Source: Anaerolineaceae bacterium (GTDB lineage Bacteria > Chloroflexota > Anaerolineae > Anaerolineales > Anaerolineaceae). Taken from it: a stretch of 64,000 nucleotides of DNA. The notes under the pieces are model-generated. The model searched no databases. It worked only from the letters and a program-made list of their open reading frames with translations, and was not told where the DNA came from. Made by a program: the position numbers and the translations under genes. The stretch spans positions 310,001 through 374,000 of the forward strand of contig JAENZD010000002.1 in the NCBI GenBank assembly GCA_016841445.1. Direction: 5' to 3'. Each line of letters opens with the position of its first letter. The stretch's first letter is position 1. Positions 8,176 to 15,372 of the stretch are shown piece after piece.

Positions 8176-8205
8176 GTATTAATCCTATTTATTTTGGAGG
8201 TTATC

Positions 8206-9564
8206 ATGGCAATGGAAGATGTCATCAGTGTTGATGAAATCATTGAAAAGGTCCGCTTAGCGCTTTCAGAAGGCCATTGGGATGAGGCTATCGCTGTTCT
8301 TGAACCCTTAAGACGTTCAGATCAAGCAGAGGTATTTTCGGACCTGCCTCCAGCCCAGCAGCAAGAAATCCTGCCTTTTTTGACACCTGAAAATTCAGCC
8401 GATATCTTCGAAGAGATGGAAGATGAAGATGTTGTTGATATCGCCAACCGGATGCGTACAGACTCTTTGGTTGAGATCGTCAATGAAATGGAACCTGATG
8501 AAGCCGCAGACTTATTAGGGGATATTCCCTCTGCGCAAGCTGAAGAAGTCCTGGCAAAAATCGACGAATCTGAAGACGTCCGGGCCTTACTTTCCCATGC
8601 AGATGAGTCCGCAGGCGGCGTTATGACCGCCCTGGATGTTCGCATTAGCAAGGACATGACCGTGGATGAGGCGATCTGGCATCTCCGGCATATGACACCA
8701 GAATCTGAGCAAATTTATTACCTGTTTGTAGAAGATAAAGGCAGTCACCTGGTTGGAGTGGTCTCACTCCGTGATCTTGTAATTGCTAAACCCGGTACGC
8801 TGATCTCGTCGATTATGGACCCCGATCCGCTGTATTCTGAGGTTGGCGCCGATCAGGAAGAAGCCGCCAAACTGATGCAGCGCTATGACTTGCTAGCTCT
8901 GCCAGTTGTGGATGAAGAGCATCAATTGGTTGGTATGATCACCTACGATGACTTACTGGACGTTTTAGAAGACGAGGCGACGGAGGATATCTACCGCTTA
9001 GGTGGTGTTCCCCGCGAGCAGCCAGCAGATATTGGCGTTGCGTCAGCTATGAAAACACGATTACCGTGGTTGGTCTTGAATTTACTGACGGCACTCATTT
9101 CAGCAGCCGTAATGAGCCTCTTTGAGAATACCATCGCACAAGTCGCGGTTTTAGCAGCATTTTTCCCTATTGTGGCTGGCGTGAGCGGCAGCGCAGCTAC
9201 CCAAACCCTGACCGTCACTGTTCGCGGTCTCGCTTTGGGTGATATTTCACCCAAGGAAGGGATTAAAGCGCTTGGTAGGGAACTTCTGATTGGACTGATC
9301 AATGGGATTTCAATTGGCGTGATCGTTGCGCTGATCGCCCTGGCATGGAAAGGGACGCCATTGTTAGGGTTGGTTACCGGGGCTGCGGTCTTCCTTAACC
9401 TGATCTGTGCCGGGATTGCCGGCGTGATCATGCCATTGTTGATGCACCGGTTGAAACTTGACCCAGCATTAGCCTCTCCCATCCTCGTAACGACCACAAC
9501 AGACACGCTTGGCTATTTTTTCTATTTGGGTTTAGCGACGCTTCTCATCGTGGGATTAACTTAA
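8206..9564 (+). CDS. mgtE: Magnesium transporter MgtE
   Basis: A Mg2+ channel/transporter of about 452 residues. The N-terminal MgtE_N helical domain (roughly 15-120) contains repeats of the type ENSADIFEEMEDEDVV. It is followed by two CBS domains (about 125-255) that sense Mg2+ in this family. The membrane domain (about 280-452) has five hydrophobic helices; the region VSGSAATQT, then VRGLALGD, corresponds to the conserved pore segment. I place the start at ATG 8206, five bases after GGAGG (8196-8200). An upstream in-frame TTG at 8194 overlaps that ribosome binding site and is unlikely. Expression is probably controlled by the structured leader and attenuator just upstream. No terminator is obvious downstream. 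Confidence 0.93.
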   Translation: MAMEDVISVDEIIEKVRLALSEGHWDEAIAVLEPLRRSDQAEVFSDLPPAQQQEILPFLTPENSADIFEEMEDEDVVDIANRMRTDSLVEIVNEMEPDEAADLLGDIPSAQAEEVLAKIDESEDVRALLSHADESAGGVMTALDVRISKDMTVDEAIWHLRHMTPESEQIYYLFVEDKGSHLVGVVSLRDLVIAKPGTLISSIMDPDPLYSEVGADQEEAAKLMQRYDLLALPVVDEEHQLVGMITYDDLLDVLEDEATEDIYRLGGVPREQPADIGVASAMKTRLPWLVLNLLTALISAAVMSLFENTIAQVAVLAAFFPIVAGVSGSAATQTLTVTVRGLALGDISPKEGIKALGRELLIGLINGISIGVIVALIALAWKGTPLLGLVTGAAVFLNLICAGIAGVIMPLLMHRLKLDPALASPILVTTTTDTLGYFFYLGLATLLIVGLT

Positions 9565-9680
9565 TGGCATCCAGGGAGACATACCTTGTAGATTTAATAG
9601 GATAATCGCTTATCTGATGTCAGCAGGTCTTGGTAGAGGGGGCTTAATCATAGCATTCTTATCAATGTATAAGGTTATCA

Positions 9681-9708
9681 TTGACATTTTTTGGGGTTAG
9701 ATTATAAT
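9681..9708 (+). promoter_or_regulatory. Consensus promoter of the zinc efflux operon
   Basis: TTGACA (9681-9686) and TATAAT (9703-9708) are separated by 16 bp, a perfect sigma-70-type pair. Transcription would start near 9715, inside the palindromic operator. Confidence 0.85.
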
Positions 9709-9710
9709 AA

Positions 9711-9734
9711 ATATATGAACATATGCTCATATAT
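9711..9734 (+). promoter_or_regulatory. ArsR/SmtB-type operator
   Basis: ATATATGA (9711-9718) and TCATATAT (9727-9734) form a perfect inverted repeat around ACATATGC. The size and the TGAACA-type core resemble the 12-2-12 operators of SmtB, CzrA and CadC repressors. It covers the predicted transcription start, so repressor binding would block initiation. Confidence 0.8.
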
Positions 9735-9747
9735 TCAAGGATAAGAT

Positions 9748-10077
9748 GTGATAGAAACAAAGGGATTAATCCAAATTTTTGATCAGGATATTGCTTCAGA
9801 AGCGGTTTTCCATGATATGGCAGAAATTTTCAAGGCACTGGGTGACCCCACGCGCCTGACCATTCTGGCGCTGCTCTCTACAGGAGAGAAGTGTGTGAAT
9901 GAATTGGCGGATAATCTCGAGGTATCGCAAAGTGGGGTATCACATCAACTGCGGATCCTGCGCAGCATGGACATTGTCCGCTATCGGAAGGAAGGCCGTG
10001 AAGTCTTTTATTCCCTGGCTGATGAGCATGTACAGGATATACTAATCAGGACGGTTGAACACATTTTACATGAATGA
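9748..10077 (+). CDS. ArsR/SmtB-family zinc-responsive repressor
   Basis: A 109-residue winged-helix repressor. The ArsR core is visible: ALGDPTRLTILALL (30-43), NELADNLEVSQSGVSHQL (51-68) as the DNA-recognition helices, and VRYRKEGREVFYSL (77-90) as the wing. The C-terminal helix has D92-x-H94 and H105-x-x-H108. This is exactly the spacing of the alpha-5 zinc site of CzrA (D84, H86, H97, H100). The N-terminal Cys-rich site used for Cd/Pb sensing in CadC is not evident apart from one Cys (C49). Zn2+ or Co2+ is therefore the likely signal. GTG is the start, after AAGGA. It directly precedes the metal ATPase, with a shared promoter and operator. Confidence 0.9.
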   Translation: MIETKGLIQIFDQDIASEAVFHDMAEIFKALGDPTRLTILALLSTGEKCVNELADNLEVSQSGVSHQLRILRSMDIVRYRKEGREVFYSLADEHVQDILIRTVEHILHE

Positions 10078-10092
10078 GGTGTCATTTTATTG

Positions 10093-12273
10093 ATGGTTGA
10101 AAAAACGATAAAAATAACAGGGTTGGATTGTTTGGAGTGCGCCAGGGGGTTGGAGGGTTCGGTCGCTTCATTAACGATGGTTGACGAAGCCAAATTGAAT
10201 TTTTATGACGGGACTTTGACATTCAGAGGAGAAATAGAGGAACGAGAGGTCCTGAAGTTGATCAATAGTTTGGGTTATGGGGTCGCGGACCGGGAAGAAA
10301 ATGCGCTCCTACCAGAAGAAGAGCCAAATGCTTTGCTTGGATTCTGGCGGTATATTATCCAAAGAATAGAAACCCAAATGGCATTGGGGGCGGGTGGGAT
10401 CGTCCTTCTGTCGCTTTTATTTAACCAGCTTGGCTTTCCGGGTTGGTTGACCATCAGCATGCAGATTGGCGCGCTGGTGCTGGCCGGATGGCCAATTGCC
10501 CGCAGCGGCATGGTTAACTTATGGGTCAACCATACCTTCAATATCAATTTCTTAATGACCGTTGCTGGGATTGGTGCGGTAGTGATAGGGGAATATGCAG
10601 AAGCGGCAGCGTTGATCCTTCTGTTTGACCTGGCGGAAGCCCTTGAAGGCTTCACGAATGCTCGCGCCCGTGGTGCACTTTCAAAATTGACATCGCTTAC
10701 ACCAACCCAAGCCATCAGGCTAGTGAATGGCCAGGAGGAACTGGTGCCGGTTGAGAACCTGGCTATCGGCGACCAAATCCTGGTCCGTTCTGGTGAACGT
10801 ATCCCGATAGATGGTGAGATCATTGAAGGACAGAGCGATATCAACCAGGCACCGATCACAGGAGAATCTATCCCGGTTTGGAAAGAACCCGGGAATGAGG
10901 TGTTCAGCGGTACTGTGAACGGCAGCGGCAAGTTGATCATCAGTGTAACTCGCCTGGTGGCAGACAGCACCCTGCACCGTATCATCCAGATGGTAACGGA
11001 AGCACAATCCCGCCAATCCCGCAGCCAGAAATTCATTGATAAATTTGCACAGTATTACACACCAGCCATGGTGCTTCTGGCGGTCTTAGTGGCTGCATTG
11101 CCGCCTTTATTATTTGGTGAACCCTTTTTGAACCCGGGTACCGGCAACAATGGATGGTTATATCGTGCGCTGGCATTATTGGTGATCAGCTGTCCGTGTG
11201 CCCTGGTCATTTCTACACCCGTCACAATGGTTGCCAGCCTGACCAAAGCAGCCCGGGAGGGAATCTTGTTCAAAGGCGGTATTTTTGTTGAGAGCTTATC
11301 CAAGGTGAGCGCTTTTGCATTTGATAAAACAGGTACGCTGACACATGGTGAACCCGAAGTGGTCGCTTGCAGAGACCTGGATCACAATGCAAGTGAATCG
11401 TGTGAATCCTGTAAAGATATGCTGGCGCTGGCATATGCCCTGGAACGGCACAGCACCCATCCCCTTGCGCAGGCGATCATCGCTGAAGCAGAACGGTGCG
11501 GTGTCATTGACCGGTACCCAGCAGCTAAAAACTTGAAGACCCGCGGCGGTTTGGGATTGGAAGGACTGATCGACGGGCGATTGACGACCATTGGCAGCAG
11601 GCGGTTGTTCAGGGAAGAGCATGATGTTCCCCAAATTATTGATCAATGGGTGGATGAGGCAGAGTCTGAAGGAAAGACCGCGATGCTGCTTTGCGATGGT
11701 GATCATGTGCGCGGATTTATTGCCGTGGCGGATACCCCGCGTCAGACGGCTGTAGAAGTGATACGCAATTTGAAGGCGATGGATAAACATACGGTCATGC
11801 TGACGGGTGATAATCATACCGTTGCTGGTGCCGTGAGTCATTCACTGGGGATAGATGACGTTCGTTCTGACCTTTTGCCCGAAGATAAACAAGCAGCCGT
11901 CACTAAATTGAAAGAAGTATTCGGCTCGGTTGCTATGGTTGGGGATGGGATCAACGATGCACCTGCTCTAGCCAGCGCTGACCTGGGGATTGCGATGGGC
12001 GGCAGCGGCAGTGCCCAGGCGATGGAAACTGCCGATATTGTTTTGATGGCAGATGATATCCATAAGCTGCCTTTTGCGGTGAAGCTATCGAAATTTGCTA
12101 ACCGCTTGATCAAGCAGAACATCATTTTCAGCATTAGCAGCAAACTGGCGGTTGCCGTTCTGGCTGTGCTGGGTTATGCGCCCCTCTGGTTAGCTGTTTT
12201 GGCGGATATGGGTGTGTCTTTATTGGTGACGCTGAACGGCATGCGAGCATTGAGGTACCAGGGCGGAAATTGA
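10093..12273 (+). CDS. P1B-2 type Zn/Cd/Pb-exporting ATPase
   Basis: A heavy-metal exporting P-type ATPase of 726 residues. Order of features: an N-terminal metal-binding domain with C13-x-x-C16 (GLDCLEC), about eight membrane helices, the TGES actuator loop (in APITGESIPV), the membrane CPC motif at 367-369, the phosphorylation site D411 in DKTGTLT, the nucleotide-domain HP (STHPLAQAI) and the hinge GDGINDAPAL. In the last helices a Lys (SSKLAV) and DMG (LADMGVS) match the Zn/Cd/Pb (ZntA/CadA) signature rather than the copper type. ATG 10093 is preferred over an overlapping TTG at 10090. It lies 15 bp after the repressor gene and should be induced by zinc excess. Confidence 0.93.
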   Translation: MVEKTIKITGLDCLECARGLEGSVASLTMVDEAKLNFYDGTLTFRGEIEEREVLKLINSLGYGVADREENALLPEEEPNALLGFWRYIIQRIETQMALGAGGIVLLSLLFNQLGFPGWLTISMQIGALVLAGWPIARSGMVNLWVNHTFNINFLMTVAGIGAVVIGEYAEAAALILLFDLAEALEGFTNARARGALSKLTSLTPTQAIRLVNGQEELVPVENLAIGDQILVRSGERIPIDGEIIEGQSDINQAPITGESIPVWKEPGNEVFSGTVNGSGKLIISVTRLVADSTLHRIIQMVTEAQSRQSRSQKFIDKFAQYYTPAMVLLAVLVAALPPLLFGEPFLNPGTGNNGWLYRALALLVISCPCALVISTPVTMVASLTKAAREGILFKGGIFVESLSKVSAFAFDKTGTLTHGEPEVVACRDLDHNASESCESCKDMLALAYALERHSTHPLAQAIIAEAERCGVIDRYPAAKNLKTRGGLGLEGLIDGRLTTIGSRRLFREEHDVPQIIDQWVDEAESEGKTAMLLCDGDHVRGFIAVADTPRQTAVEVIRNLKAMDKHTVMLTGDNHTVAGAVSHSLGIDDVRSDLLPEDKQAAVTKLKEVFGSVAMVGDGINDAPALASADLGIAMGGSGSAQAMETADIVLMADDIHKLPFAVKLSKFANRLIKQNIIFSISSKLAVAVLAVLGYAPLWLAVLADMGVSLLVTLNGMRALRYQGGN

Positions 12274-12316
12274 TGGTCGTGTTTCGGAAAAAAATTTAAT
12301 TATTCCCCAAGTTAAC

Positions 12317-13315
12317 CTAATCACCTGTGATAATGACCAGGGTCTGACTGCTGAAAGCATAATACCCTTCCGGCATTTGAGCGCCGTCCAGGATGTGATC
12401 TCTGAGGTTATAAGCAAAACCACTCTGATCAACCAGGCGATCATACGGGTCAATTTCAAAAAAGGGTTGATACCTTGCTGCAAAATAGCTTACTCGTCCC
12501 ATATCGAGTTTAATTTGCGGCCAATCATCAAAAGGGAAAAGGATGGGGTGATCAGCCAGCAGGATGATCTCATCCGGCAGGGTAGGCAGCAGGGTTTGAA
12601 AATCCTTTATAAACAGCAGCGGATAGTCAGATTCCCTGAGCTCGTAATCCCGGTTAGCATCTCGATGGATACCGTAGGGATAAAACGCTTCAGAATCATC
12701 CTGAATCCTGACCTGAAAATAAGCTGAACCGTCCGCAGGGATATCTTCAATCGCGATATTTTTGCCTGCTGTTCCACCTAAGACCAGCTGCATTGGCAGC
12801 ATGACGCCATCGAATTCATGGGCAACATTCAGATAATAAACGGTAATTGTCTCACCCAGGAATTCGAAGTTCCGCTGGTGGATTCCCCGGTCGAGGAGTT
12901 GAAAGCTCATGAACGCCCAAAGCTCGTTGACCTCATTCAAGCGGTCAAATCCAATTTGTGTGACATGGCTATAAGACCAATCAACCGGCCTGCCATTGGC
13001 ATCCTGGTAATCGAAAAGCACCGCAGGCTCAAGAGGTGCTGTTGTCGGGCTGGGGGTGGGGCTCATGGACGGATAGGGGGATGGTGTGATGGTGGGGGTT
13101 TGGGAGGGACGTGGTGTGATGGTATTGGCAGGTGTTGAGGTAAGGGTCACTGTTGGGGTTAACGTTTGGGTGGCTGTTGGCGAAATTGTTGCTGTTCGTG
13201 TAATGGTTGTGGTCGGTGTGATTTCTTGTTCAGAGCTCGACACGCATCCGCATGCATTAAATAACATGAACATCCCTGCAATGATCAGATAAAATTTCGA
13301 TCGTAAGCTCGTCAT
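12317..13315 (-). CDS. Secreted lipoprotein with Thr/Pro-rich linker, unknown function
   Basis: A protein of about 332 residues. A hydrophobic signal segment ends in a likely lipobox (FNAC), followed by a Ser/Thr/Pro-rich linker of about 65 residues and a C-terminal domain of about 240 residues with no recognised family. Such linkers hold a domain away from the cell surface. The start is ambiguous: an in-frame TTG at 13333 gives six more residues, and I prefer ATG 13315. The gene follows the MEMO-family gene on the same strand with a gap of about 24 bp and may be co-transcribed. It is convergent with the metal ATPase. Confidence 0.75.
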   Translation of the reverse strand: MTSLRSKFYLIIAGMFMLFNACGCVSSSEQEITPTTTITRTATISPTATQTLTPTVTLTSTPANTITPRPSQTPTITPSPYPSMSPTPSPTTAPLEPAVLFDYQDANGRPVDWSYSHVTQIGFDRLNEVNELWAFMSFQLLDRGIHQRNFEFLGETITVYYLNVAHEFDGVMLPMQLVLGGTAGKNIAIEDIPADGSAYFQVRIQDDSEAFYPYGIHRDANRDYELRESDYPLLFIKDFQTLLPTLPDEIILLADHPILFPFDDWPQIKLDMGRVSYFAARYQPFFEIDPYDRLVDQSGFAYNLRDHILDGAQMPEGYYAFSSQTLVIITGD

Positions 13316-13338
13316 GTCTTTAAATTGTCCCAAATTTT

Positions 13339-14190
13339 TTATTCCGGGCGAGTGATGGCTGCTGCGCCGTAACCAACCACAGAAGTATGGTCACCCGTTG
13401 AGGATCCGGAAGTATCATAATTGAGAATTGTAACATCTTCAGCCCCCAAAGTTTTGGCTGCCCAAAGACTGGCAGCAATTGGCGCCAAACCGCAAGCCTG
13501 TCCCTGTCCCCTTTCTTGGATCTCATAAAGCCCTTCAGGAGAAAAGTCGGCAATTTGGCGGAGCACATTCTGATCCAGCTGGTTAGCCTGTGTTTCATGA
13601 TAAAAATGGGAAAGATCGCTGCTAGCCACTATCAAACAAGATTTATCTCTGAGGACATCTCCCAAAATCTCACCCAATGTTTTTGACACCTCCCGGTTTT
13701 GTGAACGCAGCATGATTGGGATAAGGTGAAATGGATTTTTCAGAGAACGCTGCAGAAATGGGAGTTCAATTTCCAGGGAATGTTCCTGGTCATATTTAAC
13801 CGGTGTCAAGGATAAGTCGGTGCGGATTCTTAATTGTTGATCGATTTCAGAGATAGCTTCGACCGCGAGTGGGATGGTGCCTAAAGGGGTCTGGTAAGCA
13901 TCATGCCCAGTCGTTAATAATGGCTGTGGGTAGTACTGGTGCATGGGCGAGATCACCACAACTTGATCGAAGGATTTACCTTTGACGGTTTTAAAGGCAT
14001 GGCCAGCAACCGGACCGGAATAGCGGAAGCCGGCATGAGGAGCAACCAGTGCAATGACCTCCCCAGGGAGTTCGGGCAGGTCTGCGTTTTCGATGTATCC
14101 GTCCACCTCTTCTGCGAGCCGCACAGGATTTGAATCGTACCAGGTGCCTGCTATCGGAGAAGGACGTACATCAAGGGTTTTATTCTGCAT
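13339..14190 (-). CDS. MEMO-family protein (AmmeMemoRadiSam system protein B)
   Basis: A 283-residue MEMO1-like protein. The family signature GTWYDSNP (15-22) and PHAGFRYSG (51-59) are clear. H52, H84 (SPMHQYY), H195 (SSDLSHFYHE) and C233 (GQACGLAP) occupy the positions of the metal-binding residues H49, H81, H192 and C244 of human MEMO1. The fold is related to class III extradiol dioxygenases. In bacteria MEMO often accompanies AmmeMemoRadiSam proteins A and a radical SAM enzyme, but neither is present here, so its role is unknown. The ATG start gives the usual family length. Confidence 0.88.
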   Translation of the reverse strand: MQNKTLDVRPSPIAGTWYDSNPVRLAEEVDGYIENADLPELPGEVIALVAPHAGFRYSGPVAGHAFKTVKGKSFDQVVVISPMHQYYPQPLLTTGHDAYQTPLGTIPLAVEAISEIDQQLRIRTDLSLTPVKYDQEHSLEIELPFLQRSLKNPFHLIPIMLRSQNREVSKTLGEILGDVLRDKSCLIVASSDLSHFYHETQANQLDQNVLRQIADFSPEGLYEIQERGQGQACGLAPIAASLWAAKTLGAEDVTILNYDTSGSSTGDHTSVVGYGAAAITRPE

Positions 14191-14295
14191 AATTAAATTT
14201 TAGCATATCCCTTTATCCAATTCCATGGTTAAAATATCGATAAGATGAGGGTTTAACGTAAAGCTTTAAGTGGGTTGAATTATAATGATGTCATC

Positions 14296-14355
14296 ATGAA
14301 TCAATTTTGGTCAAACCTTTTTTGTTTAGATCAGTACAAACGAGCGTCGCGATGA
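14296..14355 (+). CDS. Possible 19-residue leader peptide before the DMT transporter
   Basis: An ATG at 14296 opens a 19-codon frame ending in TGA at 14353-14355. That stop overlaps the ATG of the transporter gene (ATGA at 14352-14355). A TATAAT box at 14281-14286 would start transcription only about 3 nt before the ATG, suggesting a leaderless message. There is no family support; the overlap is the only evidence. Confidence 0.3.
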   Translation: MNQFWSNLFCLDQYKRASR

Positions 14356-15254
14356 AGAAACCATCAGTACGATTCGGCGCAATTCTTCTGGCTTTATTTG
14401 TGACAATCTTGTGGTCAAGTTCCTGGGTTTTAGTCAAAATCAATTTGCAGGATATCCCACCGCTGACCTTTGCTGGCCTCCGTTACACCCTGGCGGCTTT
14501 GATATTGCTGCCTGGCTTGGTCAAGCACAAGGCCCAGGTTAAATCGTTGACTAAAAAAGACTGGACACGGCTGGTCATTTTGGGCCTGGTGTTCTATGCC
14601 CTGACCCAAGGCGGCATGTTCCTGGCGTTGGACCACCTGGAAACAGTGACATTAAGTTTGCTGCTGAATTTCACTTCTGTTCTTGTCGCCATAATTGGTA
14701 TCTTCACCATCCGGGAAATACCGAAATTCCTCCAATGGTTGGGTATTGTGATCTTTATTGCGGGGGCATTAGTCTATTTTTATCCCATAACGGCGTTGAC
14801 GGGGGAGGTTTGGGGATATGCGTTCGCAGGGATCACAGTTGTTGGGAACGCTGTTGCTGCGCTGCTGGGACGTTCGATCAACCGGGATAAGCTTGCCCAT
14901 CCAGTTGTTGTCACGGCTGTCAGTATGGCAGTTGGCGCTCTGGTGATGCTGGGGGTTGGTTTGATGGTTGAAGATTTTCCTGCTTTGAACGTCACAAATA
15001 TTTTAGTTATCATCTGGTTGGGGGTGGTCAATACAGCCTTTGCTTTCTCCCTTTGGAACCGCAGCCTGCAAACCCTGACTGCTGTTGAGAGCAGTATTAT
15101 CAATAACACAATGCTGATCCAGATTGCGGTGTTGGCATGGATTTTCCTTGACGAACGGCTTTCATGGATGGATATTGTCGGTTTGAGTCTGGCAGCTGTG
15201 GGTGTCCTTCTGGCACACATTCGTCCCAGGCCAAGTAACATCGCGCCTGAATGA
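14352..15254 (+). CDS. EamA/DMT-family transporter
   Basis: About 300 residues with ten predicted membrane helices in two EamA repeats, typical of drug/metabolite transporters that export amino acids, nucleosides or other small molecules. The opening FGAILLALFVTILWSSSWV and FAGLRYTLAALILLPGL are characteristic of repeat 1. LSWMDIVGLSLAAVGVLL near the end is characteristic of repeat 2. I favour ATG 14352, because it overlaps the stop codon of a short upstream frame (possible translational coupling). A TTG at 14307 would add 15 residues. The substrate cannot be inferred. Confidence 0.82.
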   Translation: MKKPSVRFGAILLALFVTILWSSSWVLVKINLQDIPPLTFAGLRYTLAALILLPGLVKHKAQVKSLTKKDWTRLVILGLVFYALTQGGMFLALDHLETVTLSLLLNFTSVLVAIIGIFTIREIPKFLQWLGIVIFIAGALVYFYPITALTGEVWGYAFAGITVVGNAVAALLGRSINRDKLAHPVVVTAVSMAVGALVMLGVGLMVEDFPALNVTNILVIIWLGVVNTAFAFSLWNRSLQTLTAVESSIINNTMLIQIAVLAWIFLDERLSWMDIVGLSLAAVGVLLAHIRPRPSNIAPE

Positions 15255-15291
15255 AATTATCATTTTTAGAAAAAAGCGAAACCTAAAAATT

Positions 15292-15305
15292 CCGGTGCGC
15301 ACCGG
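15292..15305 (+). promoter_or_regulatory. Palindromic operator candidate before cellobiose phosphorylase
   Basis: CCGGTGCGCACCGG is a perfect 14-bp palindrome. TATAAT at 15314-15319 lies just downstream, so the palindrome covers the -35 region. Size, symmetry and central CG steps resemble LacI-family sugar-repressor operators. No repressor gene is adjacent. Confidence 0.6.
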
Positions 15306-15372
15306 TCTGAGTGTATAATTCCAACATAAAGAAAATTTAAAATCAATTCTGTGTTTTGGAGGGTTCAATACC

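Noticed and set aside
8020-8205. Canonical M-box (ykoK) Mg2+ riboswitch before mgtE
   Set aside because: The conserved opening of the M-box (GTTAGGTGAGGCTCC-like) and its multi-helix core were not found; the leader here is shorter and has a different layout.
10275-11036. Long minus-strand open frame inside the metal ATPase gene
   Set aside because: Composition is a shadow of the real gene on the other strand; no family resemblance or ribosome binding site.
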